DNA of 64,000 nt, taken from the NCBI RefSeq assembly GCF_000380565.1, contig NZ_AQYJ01000026.1, positions 186,001-250,000 on the forward strand, given 5' to 3'. Numbering within the stretch: position 1 is the first letter of the stretch; every line of letters starts with the position of its first letter. Below, in pieces: positions 33,007 to 42,600 of this stretch. The translations under genes and the position numbers were made by a program. This stretch comes from Microbulbifer variabilis ATCC 700307. GTDB lineage: Bacteria > Pseudomonadota > Gammaproteobacteria > Pseudomonadales > Cellvibrionaceae. The notes below the pieces were generated by a model. The model had not been told where the DNA came from. It saw only the letters and a list, made by a program, of their open reading frames with translations, and did not search any database.

Positions 33007-33186
33007 TCAGGCCTTCATTTTCCGCTCCCTTTTGATACGCATATAAATTTCTTCACGATGGATCGGCAGCGACTTGGGTGCGCTTATGCCTATCTTCACT
33101 TGATTACCTTTAACCTCCAGCACTGTGACTGAGACATTCGCTCCAATCCTTAAGTTTTCACCTGTCCGCCTCTTTAAAATCAACAT
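33007..33186 (-). CDS. csrA: CsrA/RsmA-type RNA-binding regulator
   Basis: A 59-residue protein from the ATG at 33186 (AAGGAA six bases upstream) to a TGA at 33007. It aligns with E. coli CsrA over its length: [41 protein letters not shown]. Residues that contact RNA are kept: Leu4, Arg6, Arg7 and Arg44. CsrA dimers bind GGA motifs in mRNA leaders and control translation and secretion or virulence switches. Its place in an accessory island, away from alaS, points to an extra copy that may act on island or host genes. It is easily missed because it is so short. Confidence 0.88.
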   Translation of the reverse strand: MLILKRRTGENLRIGANVSVTVLEVKGNQVKIGISAPKSLPIHREEIYMRIKRERKMKA

Positions 33187-34703
33187 ACTTATTTCCTTCG
33201 ATGGTCAAAGTTTGGGCGCTTCCGGGGTGGGGAATCTGGGTTTTAACGTTTGGAGGAAATGTGGGGTGGTGCGCGGGGGCGGTAGGCAGAGAAGAGGAAA
33301 AGGCGGGCGCTAGGCTTCCAGAGCTTGGGAACAGGCCCCAAACTGCTGAATGTACTCGACTTTATTGAAGACGAGCGGGTTTCTAGCGTACTATGCATAT
33401 AGCCATTTTGATAACTGTGATATCAATTTGGTTAGCTGGCCCCGGGTGTTCCTAGCACCTTGGGTCAGCGCCTTTTACTTACTCTTGTGTCACGCTACCG
33501 TTCTCCTTTGAGGGGATGGGTCTTTTAGAAAATTCTCGGTTCTTTCTAGGCTTTCAAACCGTTCAAACCTCTGAAGCCTTTTTAATCGGCTCACTCAGTT
33601 ACGGTCAAAATACCAAAAATATCTATCGATTTTACGCAGCTTTGACACTGAAACAAACAGAATAAAATCCAATAAGATTATTTTCGCGCCTATATTTTTT
33701 ATATTTCAGCCCGGGGAAACTTCAGTCAACAATTGCAACTTCAATTTATGTTGGAATTTCCTGCGTGCTTTTCCGAAAAGATTAAAGATCTAATTCCGTT
33801 TATCGGCGGTTAGCGTTTGAATATACCGAAAGGGCTACCTTTTTAGCTAGATCACTATTTCGAGCAGGTGGGCTGGAGTTGCCGGTTTTAGACCCCAGAA
33901 AATGATATTGTATTACCGAAAGCATGAACCCTATCCTAGAGCGGCTCAGTATCTCACCCAATAAGTGGCAATTTCTCAACCGGAATTTTGAAAGTCGCCT
34001 TAAAGGATTGGTGGAATCAGTAAGGGCCCTGCAACAAGCTTGTAGACAGTTCAATAAACATTGGGTATACAGCATTGGCGATTGCCAGCGCTTCCTCTCA
34101 GCCACTCCTTGCTAATCTAGCCCTGCTCCAAGTTCTCATTAGTACGATTGCCGTTTTTATCCAAAATTTCGTTACCCAAAGCCTGAACACAAATTCCCAA
34201 CATTTCACCTCCCTTACATCTAAATCAGATAAAAAGAACCACCAGAAACGATACTTGAAGCGTAACTGATACCCCTCTCTAATCTTTGGGTGTCCAGGAG
34301 CGAAATAAACTCCCTCTAACTATAATTAACTTTAAAAAATGACCCTAAAGCTCATGAATCAGAAAACTCTGACTGAGACCTGCGCATGCCTTTTACCTTA
34401 TATCCAGTCCTTACAAGTAGTCATTCCACAGAAACTTCATGTAACGCAATTGATATTCCTATCTAAACCAACCCAAAAAATAAAGACCCCCTATGGCATA
34501 GCAGGTCTTCATAGAACAGATAAATTTTCCTTCTTTAATAACTTGATCGCCAGTAGCAGTTTGATCAAGTCAAAAATCAAAAACTCTCTAACGAAACCAG
34601 GACAAATACCCCCTCAAGGAAAACTAAAAAATAGAATCTTATTGACAAAATTTAACGCCAAACATGACGCTAAACATCGCACTCAAAACCCACCTTTACG
34701 CAG
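33187..34703. other. 1.5-kb region with decayed fragments
   Basis: No intact gene. At 33818-34113 (+) the translation gives EYTERATFLARSLFRAGGLE, FLNRNFESRLKG, VRALQQACRQFN and GDCQRFLSAT, broken by stops. Parts of it recur at 2.6-3.0 kb and 6.25-6.37 kb. The stretch 34114-34480 is AT-rich without signal I can name. Confidence 0.4.
34477..34509 (-). terminator. Intrinsic terminator for the minus-strand gene at 34.7 kb
   Basis: Read on the minus strand: AAGACC, a CTATG/CATAG inner stem, GGTCTT, then TTATTTTTT. Located about 200 bases after the stop codon. Confidence 0.65.
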
Positions 34704-35411
34704 TCACTTGTAATAAGTATAAGCTTTTAAGATAAATTTCTTATCAGGCGTTAGCGAAATAAAACCCAACGCTCCATCATGCCTATATATTATTCCACCC
34801 TTAAAGACCTGTATCTCTTTTTTATCAATTGTATTTAGCAATACAGTCTTTAAAATTTCTTCTACATATAACTTAGACCACACATCAGATAAGGAAGATT
34901 TGCACCCTTCAACATATTGTAATTCCGATAAATATATATTGAGCTGATCTTTGAACGTTCTATTTTCTACAAACTTTCGATATTTAATACCTTCCTCTTC
35001 AGACACGTTAGAGATAAGGTCGGAAATTGTTAGATAATGCTCATTTTCATACGGAATAAGCATTATCTCTGTAATACTTTTTTTAAAATTGAATTTAACC
35101 CCATTAAAATTCCCAAGATCCATTTCACTCTTTGAGTCCAGCTGAGTGTCAAAAACAGGGATATCTAAAGCCTTGTAGTTTACAGCGTCTAATTTCGAGT
35201 AACTCTCAAAAGTCCCTTCTTGATTTAGCCAATCTACGCTATCAACCAGATTTGCATTAAAATTCTGAGCTTCCTTACACATACTAATAAGCTTTGCGGA
35301 TTCTGAAGAGCAACCCAACTGCCCCCAGAGTAAACACAAAAAAGCAACAATAAATATTATTCGTAATTTCGTACCAGCCTCAGCAACATAACCCACTGCC
35401 TCCCAAAGCAT
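34704..35411 (-). CDS. Putative membrane-anchored or lipoprotein, unknown
   Basis: A 235-residue product from the ATG at 35411. The longer frame (to 35609) runs through the tRNA-Pro fragment and a terminator and is not real. A hydrophobic segment (LRIIFIVAFLCLLWGQLGC, about residues 17-35) ends in a cysteine that could be a lipobox, though an imperfect one. The rest is soluble, acidic and AT-rich in codon use. No family known. It lies at the far right edge of the island that holds the cassette array. Confidence 0.6.
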   Translation of the reverse strand: MLWEAVGYVAEAGTKLRIIFIVAFLCLLWGQLGCSSESAKLISMCKEAQNFNANLVDSVDWLNQEGTFESYSKLDAVNYKALDIPVFDTQLDSKSEMDLGNFNGVKFNFKKSITEIMLIPYENEHYLTISDLISNVSEEEGIKYRKFVENRTFKDQLNIYLSELQYVEGCKSSLSDVWSKLYVEEILKTVLLNTIDKKEIQVFKGGIIYRHDGALGFISLTPDKKFILKAYTYYK

Positions 35412-35520
35412 TTGCCTTTTCCACGACACCTCTATTTTTCCATAAGCCAAATTTCTAAACCGTCTCTTTAACTGGCTAGCCTCCCACTCCGGCAAACCAA
35501 CTTTAATTCCAGCCCCAAAA

Positions 35521-35545
35521 AAAACCGCTAAAAAGCGGGTTTTTT
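35521..35545. terminator. Duplicate of the tRNA-Pro terminator
   Basis: AAAACCGCT/AGCGGGTTTT hairpin, almost the same as 47568-47589, which follows the intact tRNA-Pro. The following words (TTGGCCGTTGC...AACGATA) also match, so the duplicated segment includes DNA outside the tRNA. Confidence 0.7.
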
Positions 35546-35570
35546 GGCCGTTGCCGTATAACGATATATA

Positions 35571-35614
35571 TGGTCGGAGCCGCCGGATTTGAACCGGCAA
35601 CCACCACACCCCCA
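35571..35614 (-). repeat. tRNA-Pro 3'-end fragment (att-like direct repeat, copy 2)
   Basis: TGGTCGGAGC.GCCGGATTTG... through CCCCCAG repeats the 3' half of tRNA-Pro(GGG) with few changes, then diverges at the anticodon, as copy 1 does. DNA to the right (LNDFIVE-coding words, LexA box, umuD end) is homologous to that right of copy 1. Confidence 0.8.
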
Positions 35615-35708
35615 GAAGTACTGGTACAAAAACCTAACCTATTGGTTTTAAACGATTTTATAGTTGAAATAGCCGCCTATGCAAGCAGCGTCGAAAATAA
35701 TGACGAAT

Positions 35709-35724
35709 CTGTACGTGCATACAG
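35709..35724. promoter_or_regulatory. LexA (SOS) box near second island end
   Basis: CTGTACGTGCATACAG fits CTGT-N8-ACAG. It sits where the box at 16132-16147 sits relative to the tRNA fragment and umuD end. Confidence 0.65.
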
Positions 35725-35756
35725 TCCCGCATTAAGCGGTACGATGATACCTAATT

Positions 35757-35880
35757 GACACCTTAACCCCCCCCCTCAACTATCAGCTCCTGACCCTCCA
35801 AGATTGGGATTGGCGGATATTTGTCATTTAGCGACAGAGGTCGCCCTCTATCCAAGATTTTGCAAGTCAGCTGCCTATGA
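35757..35880 (-). pseudogene. umuD: 3' remnant of a umuD-like gene
   Basis: Minus-strand translation gives CKILDRGRPLSLNDKYPPIPILEGQELIVEG, the end of UmuD with the catalytic Lys. Everything before it has been replaced by an XRE-type regulator fragment on the other strand. Compare the nearly complete copy at 16155-16523. Confidence 0.75.
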
Positions 35881-36133
35881 GTACCGCCTCAAGAAACATG
35901 CAGTCCTTCGAGGCCGCGGGCGACGCAAGGTGTCTGCTTCTATGCTGCCGAAGCTGGCGCAACTGTTTGGAATCAGTGTGGATGAGCTGGTGGGCATGGA
36001 GGATAAACCCGCCAAGCGTGGGCCGGTGCCCAAGCTGCTGCGGCAGGTCGAACAAGTGACCCTACTACCCAAAGCCAAACAGAAGTTTGTTAGCGAAATG
36101 TTGGAGACTGTGATTCAGCAGGCTAGTCACTGA
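35865..36133 (+). pseudogene. N-terminally truncated XRE-family regulator
   Basis: About 88 residues: the last part of an HTH_3 domain (KVSASMLPKLAQLFGISVDELVGM) followed by the usual tail (AKRGPVPKLLRQVEQV...). The first helices, including part of the recognition helix, are lost at the junction with the umuD remnant. Probably not functional. Codon use is more GC-rich than in the flanks. Confidence 0.7.
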
Positions 36134-36153
36134 CACACTCCGCCAGATACGAC

Positions 36154-36185
36154 AAAGCCCCGGCAGATCGCTCTGCCGGGGCTTT
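36154..36185. terminator. Bidirectional terminator
   Basis: AAAGCCCCGGCAGA/TCTGCCGGGGCTTT, a strong stem, lies after the XRE remnant and faces the immunity gene at 36257. Confidence 0.75.
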
Positions 36186-36256
36186 GGTGGTTTTGCTTAT
36201 AAGCTATAAAGCTTAGTGCCAACAAGCTAGCAATCTATCTCACGATAAGCCAATTA

Positions 36257-36607
36257 TTATTTATACAGGCTCAGTGAACTCCAATTTGGGTTCACTAAAT
36301 CGTTTCCATCCCAGCGGATAATTTCCAACTCTAAAAGTCGATCATTCTCATCGGCATAAAGCAAAACAGATAAATCTCCCCCATCTTCATCAGTCAGCTT
36401 ACCTTCAACCTCATATGGATGCTGACCTCTATATTGAGGTCTCTCATAACCAATTATGTCGAAGCAAACTCTAGACCCATCAGAAGCCCGGGATTCCACA
36501 CGAGCATTTTTTAAATCAGCACGCAATTGGTCTCCATCTTTTTGATTAAGCAGACTAGAGATCTCCAATATTAAATTCTTTTCATTGTCAGTAAGTAAAA
36601 AATTCAT
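36257..36607 (-). CDS. Probable immunity protein of the RHS toxin (DUF6984-like)
   Basis: A 116-residue soluble protein whose middle reads ERPQYRGQHPYEVEGKLTDEDGGDLSVLLYADENDRLLELEI, which resembles DUF6984-type proteins. It starts 3 bases after the stop codon of the RHS gene on the same strand, the standard position of a cognate immunity gene. No signal peptide, so it would act in the cytosol. Assignment by context is stronger than by family. Confidence 0.7.
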   Translation of the reverse strand: MNFLLTDNEKNLILEISSLLNQKDGDQLRADLKNARVESRASDGSRVCFDIIGYERPQYRGQHPYEVEGKLTDEDGGDLSVLLYADENDRLLELEIIRWDGNDLVNPNWSSLSLYK

Positions 36608-36609
36608 AT

Positions 36610-39600
36610 TTATTTTACAGGAAAGATAGTTCCAACATTTACAGAGCCATTTGGTAGCGTCATAGCTCTATACTCTACCAACACACCATCGATGGTTGTT
36701 CTTCCGGCAAATGGAGCTTTAGGCGTTAGATGTGCTGTCATGGAGGCAACTTGTTTCGCAATTATTGACTCAACGTGTGCAACATTTAAGCCCGCAGCCT
36801 CCAAGCGAGGTGCATAATGACTTGTTTTAAACGATGTCTTGGGAGCTACTTTGGCAACAGCCAAAACTGCCCCAAGTTTTGCTGTACCCGACACAGTTCC
36901 CGCGCCAGGAAATGCTTCTATTGTTCGCCAAAACTGGCGCTTCACCTCTCTCCAATTTAGAGAGGAGCGAATCATTGTCAGTGATTTATCAAAATATCCT
37001 GGCTTCTTTTGGCCACCACATGACATGCCTGCTCTTTTATAATCTTCACAGCTGGCCGTTTTATTTACCTCTTCGGGCTTATCCTCTTCTTCCTCCTCCT
37101 CTTCCTCTGAATTTTGAGAGCCACCGCCACCGGTATCTCTCAAGATCCCCCCACTTCCAGGAAAACCTCCAGTGCCTACAGAATAAATCTTGCCACCACC
37201 TAATGCACCTGATGGCAGAGGGTCACCAATTACAGTTGGTCCATCCTCTACTGGTCTCTCCGACGACACAAGAGACTTTTTCTTATTGCGCTCTAAATAA
37301 CCAGAGGGATCAAACACACTCAGTGGATTATTCCTGACATAGGAATATCTATTCCAGCTCTGCGAGCTCGATGGGAACTGCACAAAGGGATCAGGGCTTA
37401 AGAACCTACCCAGGGTTGGATCGTAGATCCGACCATTCATATGGATCAGGCCGGTTCTATCCAGGTGCTCATGCCCGGTAAAGCCTCTTTTGGTGGTGAG
37501 CCCCTGTGAGTTCACCAGCTCCTCAATCTCAGCCTTGCTTAGAACACCACTCCAGTCGCCTTTCTTACGGCTACCGTAGGGGTCAAACGCCGTATCCAGG
37601 ATAACAGCCCCTGCTTCATCGGTGACTTTCTCAATGGAGCCCAGGTGATCACGGTGCAAGAACTCGAAGACCTCGACCTTGATACCAAGGTGGTCCGTAG
37701 CCGTTACCTGTAAAACATCCCCACCAATGCGCACCTTTTCGATCTGCTGATAGTCAGGGTCGTTGGCCGGCAGTAGGTCCTCATAGTCACCGACAATAAA
37801 GGCTTTTTCAGTCATCAGCTTCTGCTGCGACTCATCCCACCAGCTGGACTCACGGTAGTAGCGTTGCCCATTGGGGCCATATTGGAAGCGATCTCTGGCA
37901 ACGGGAGTCGCTGTGTTTTGAGCGCTGCCTACAGTTATCTCTTCGGCCTGGTGACGCGCATTCCAGGTGATCCACTTGTCATCACCCACAGCAGCATCAT
38001 AGTGGGTTACTGAACCATTCTCATCGTAATTTAAGTAATTGACGACGTCATTAATGGTGGCCTGAGTTACCGCATTTGGACCGGCATTGTTACTCTGCTC
38101 ATACTGGTAGCCAGTCACCTGATTGTTAGCAGCACCAGTGGCCGATTTACTGACAATATTCCCAAGGGAATCATACAGTGTGCTCAATGTGCGCTGATGA
38201 CTACCGCCAAGCAGCGTCTCGGCTGACTCCAGCCGGTTGAGCGCGTCATAAAAGAAATGCTCTACCTTGGTATTGCTCCCGCTTACGGACGTACGGCTTT
38301 CCAGAGTGCCGTTGGAGCGCCACTTATAGATATTATTTTGAATAGAGCCACCGCCAGTATTAATGGAGGTGAGAAGGCCACTCTTCGCATCGTAACTTCT
38401 GGAAGTCGTTAGATCGTTACCAAAAGCAAACTCCAGTAGTTTTCCTGAGGCGTCTCGGTCCTTGAAGGTTTTGAGAGCGTTTTGCCCATCGGTAATTTCC
38501 GATAGGAAGCCCTGGCTCGTGTAAAAGTGGTGGGCCTGCGCACCAGAGGGATAAGTCAACTTCTCCAGGCGCCCTGAGTGGTCATAGCTATATTTATGCT
38601 GATAACTGCGCTGCAATCCACCGGCCTGCAGATCAGTGTTCAGTTCCTCTAGCTTGCCGGCCGCATTATAAACATAACCTTCAGCGAACAGGGTTAAACC
38701 ATTCTGGCTATAGCTTCGGCTGGCGATATTGCCAGTGGCGTTCGGGGCATCATAGGTCCAAGTAGACACGCCATTGGCATCGACCTGCTCAAGCATACGA
38801 CCAAGCTTATCGTACAGATAACTTAGGGTTTGCCCCTTGTTGTTTGTCTGTTCTCTAACCTGCCCCAGTGCAGTGTAGTGCGTCGTGACCGTACCAAAAG
38901 CAGGGTCAACGGTCTGTACATTATTACCTGCATTGTCGTAAAAGAACGTGGAGCGGGTGGTGGAGTCACTATTAACCAGTACAGATTTCAATAAGCCACT
39001 ACCATAGTAGTCGTACTCGGTGGCAACCTCTTTATCCGTTCCCACTGCCTCGACCACTTTCACCTGGCTACCAGAAATATTGTAGAAGTGATGTTTAATC
39101 TGCGTCACAAGCAGACTGCCATTACTGTCTAAAATATCTTCCTCTGCCTCGATACGGATGTACCTTTGCGCCAGGTCGGGATAGTAGTTAGTGCGGATTT
39201 CACTTCCATCTGGACGGACGACCTTACTAATACGATCTTTTATATCGTAGTCATAAATTGTCAGCGGTTTGCTTTCCCCTGGGTAGTAAGGTTCAGTTTC
39301 CAGGTACAAGCGACCTTGCAGGTCGTAGTTGAATTCGCGGTGAGCTATGCGCTGGCCATCGAAAGCCTCTTGGTCCTGCTGAACCAAGCGCCCCAGTAAA
39401 TCATAGTAAAGGTCCACCTGTGGTGTAATCGAGGAATCCTTAGTTACCTTATAGGCCGCAAGTATTCCACCAGAGACAGGACAAGTGCCTGCAAAGCATT
39501 GAGTGTATTTGGTTGTAAAGGCAATATCATCGGTATTGGTTTTATTAAGCTCACGACCAAATTCATCGTATTGAGTACTGGTGGTAAGACCATCGCTATC

Positions 39601-42600
39601 TACTATTATTTTAGAAACAGCGCCAAAACGGTGGTCATAGCTCAGGGTCAAGGACTGGTTCAGCGCATTGGTCAGCGTTGCCGGGTATCGTCGATCAACA
39701 AAGTCAGTCGCAAAGGTTGTTCTTGTCTCAATATTAGATCCGCTGGTGGTCTCGCTAACCAAATTGCCAGATTCGTCATAATTGAAATCCGTACTCAGCC
39801 TCAGTTCTGTATCATCCGGGAAGCGCACTCGAGTTGCGACTCGATTTGTAGATTGGTAGGGCAACGAGATAACCGTCTCTGTGCGGTCGGGTGTCCCTGT
39901 GGTATCCCCATCGTACTCACTCAACTCCTGAGCAGCGACAAACCCCACCAGCCATTGATCATTGCTAACTCGGTTTTCAAAGCTGGTAAAAATCTCTCGA
40001 CTTCTGTCGATGCCGTTCAAGGAGAAGCTAGCAATTTCCCCCCAACTGGCCTGGCCACTCGACTCAGTGAGTGATTTTGCAGTCACCTCCAGGGTAGTTT
40101 GACTCTCCAGAAGCTCTCCGAAAGCCCCAAAGGTGTTCTTCTCGACACTATTTTCTATCGAGCGGTAACCAACGATTTGATCTCTTTCAAAAAGGGCTTC
40201 AGCGCTCTTCTCAAGGAAGGGGTAGTAGCTCTTATCTAAACCCGTGGACAGTTCCAGTGCCGTATATTGGTAGCGCTGATCGGCCAATTGCTGGGTATGG
40301 GAACCATAGGCTCCCTGGAATTGGAGTTTTCTCGCCACTTTACCGAAATGTGGGAAGTCCTGACGGAACTGTAAATAAGTGACAATACCCGATTCTTCAT
40401 CATGGATCTTTTGTGCGTAGAAGCCGAGGAAGCCCCAGTTCTGCGTGCTTACCAGGCCAACCCCCTGATAATAGTATTTAGTCACATGCCAGCCATTGGC
40501 CATGCCATTGGACTTGTGTACCTCACCGACCACCGTTCGATAATCGCCATTATCCGCTTCGAGGTTTTCTGTATTTGCTGGCAGCACCCCTTCCCCAAAA
40601 GGCCTTTCAAGAAAAATACCGTCACCACCCTCTGAGGACTTTACTGCAACATCACGAACAGTGGTGTGATAGAACTTGGTGGCTTTTCCTAAGCCGTCAA
40701 TAATTTTAGAGACTCCAATATCGAGATCCAGCTCACTATTGCTGTCAACTTCATCCCAACCGAACACAAGAGGGTTTAGGCACTTGTAGCTAGTGCCGTG
40801 CTCATCGTAACCACACTGCTGAACTTGCTGCAGGCGACGGTAGTGCTCGGTATCTTCGCCGGTAGGTTCGGGCTCAGGCTCAGTAATTAGGCGATACTCT
40901 CGCAACAACTGGCTGTCGAGATAAACATTAATATGATGGAGCAAGACAAGTTGCTCCTGCTCAATTTCACCGGGGGACAATGGTTGAGGCGGTGCGTCAC
41001 TGCGAGTGCCATAGGCAAACTCGATACGCGCATCGCCTTCATTACCGTAGGTAATTTCCAGTGGGTAGTTAATGCCCTCAACCGTATCCAGGTGGTAGCG
41101 ATAGGCTATGCTGTTGCCAAAGACGTCGGTGGTCTTGCTGATACTCCAGGCAAAGCTAGGGTTCTGCCCCGCACGAACTTGACTATCCTCTGTATTACCG
41201 AATTCACGGACCTCACCATTGGGCTTGTGTACAAGGAACCATGGCTGCTCATCGGTCTCCTTTAACTCAACAAGGCTGAAGTCATCCTTCAACTTTCGAT
41301 ACGTTGAACCGGGTTCCCAGTAGCTGCCGGATACGAGCACCAATGGCTGACCGTTCAAACACAGCGAATCGGTATCGTCCAGCATAATACGATCTGTATT
41401 GGGACGATTCTTCACACAGCGGCGAATCTCCTGTAGACCGCTCAATCTCCAGCCATAACCCAGAATATCTTCTGGCAGCATCTCGTTATTTCTTTCGCGA
41501 TAACGGGCACCTGAATAACGAATACCCAGGTTAGGAACTAGATTATTAACTCCAGGAGCAACTTCGATAGGTATTGAGATCACTGCATCGCCTTGCGAAC
41601 TAACCTCAGCGCTATACTGCATGGTTCCCGGAGTATCAGCTAAGGCCAAGCTTACCGCAGGCTCAATACCTTCCAGGTTGTGAACATCAATCCAGTCACT
41701 GGTGGCCCAATCGGAGCACTCTGGACCATTACAGGCACGGACCCTGTAGCGATACTTATCTTCTAGATCACCGCGAGCCTCATAGGTCGTTCCCGCCAAA
41801 TTTCCCGAAACAACCTTCCAACAGCTATCGCCACAGATTGGGTCCGGATCGTTCCGCCGCTCGCGCTGCAACTCAAATGAGGTCCAAGTAAGATCCGGCT
41901 CACTCCAGCTTATATCGTAATCACCAAACTCACTATCTTCAGGAGTGGAGATAAACTTGGGCGCATTCGGTGCTTCTAGAGGGACATTCACCATTACAAC
42001 CTTGGTATTAGCCGAAGGCGTCCACCCACTGCAACCATCACTGTTACAAGCCCTGGCAATAAACCGGTATACCCCTGAATCTCCCTGATTCAATGTGACT
42101 TGCATAGACGTACTAGTGCCTAAGTTTGAGCTGCCACAGTTGGAATAAGTGTATCCACCATTATTGATGCTACATTTGAGTTCATAGCGAGTAACGGGAT
42201 TAAAAGCACCAGAGACAGACGACCAGGCTACTGTAAAGCTTTCACTTTGTGTGCCATGGCTCGGTTGAGTAAAATTGAGCACCGTATCTGGCTTTCGAAC
42301 TACCGTGACTGACGAGGAGGTAATCCAGTCGCTATAGGTGGTATAACTACCAACGGTAACGTAGGCTCGTATACGATATTGGTAAGTACCGCTCGCTAAT
42401 GGTGTGCCCCCCTCCAGAGGCAGGCTGATCGGGCCAACGCCTACGGCTGAATAAACACGGGTCCAATCTGATTCTGCCGAGCAATTATCTTTACATTGCT
42501 CGATTTCATACCCGGTAGCCCTTTCTCCAGAATCAGCCTCACTCCACTTTACAGTGACAGCCCCCTCCGACTCCGAGTTGTTAGGTGGGATAATCAGTAC

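Noticed and set aside
34339..34713. 124-codon plus-strand frame
   Set aside because: It reads through a strong minus-strand terminator, has odd composition and no recognisable motif.
35570..35758. Plus-strand frame beginning MVGAAGFEPATTTPP
   Set aside because: It is translated tRNA-Pro sequence, a well-known annotation artefact. The DNA is a tRNA 3' fragment plus island-end sequence.
36834..41265. Several plus-strand frames across the RHS gene
   Set aside because: All are antisense to the RHS/SpvB toxin gene and have no domain or ribosome-binding site.
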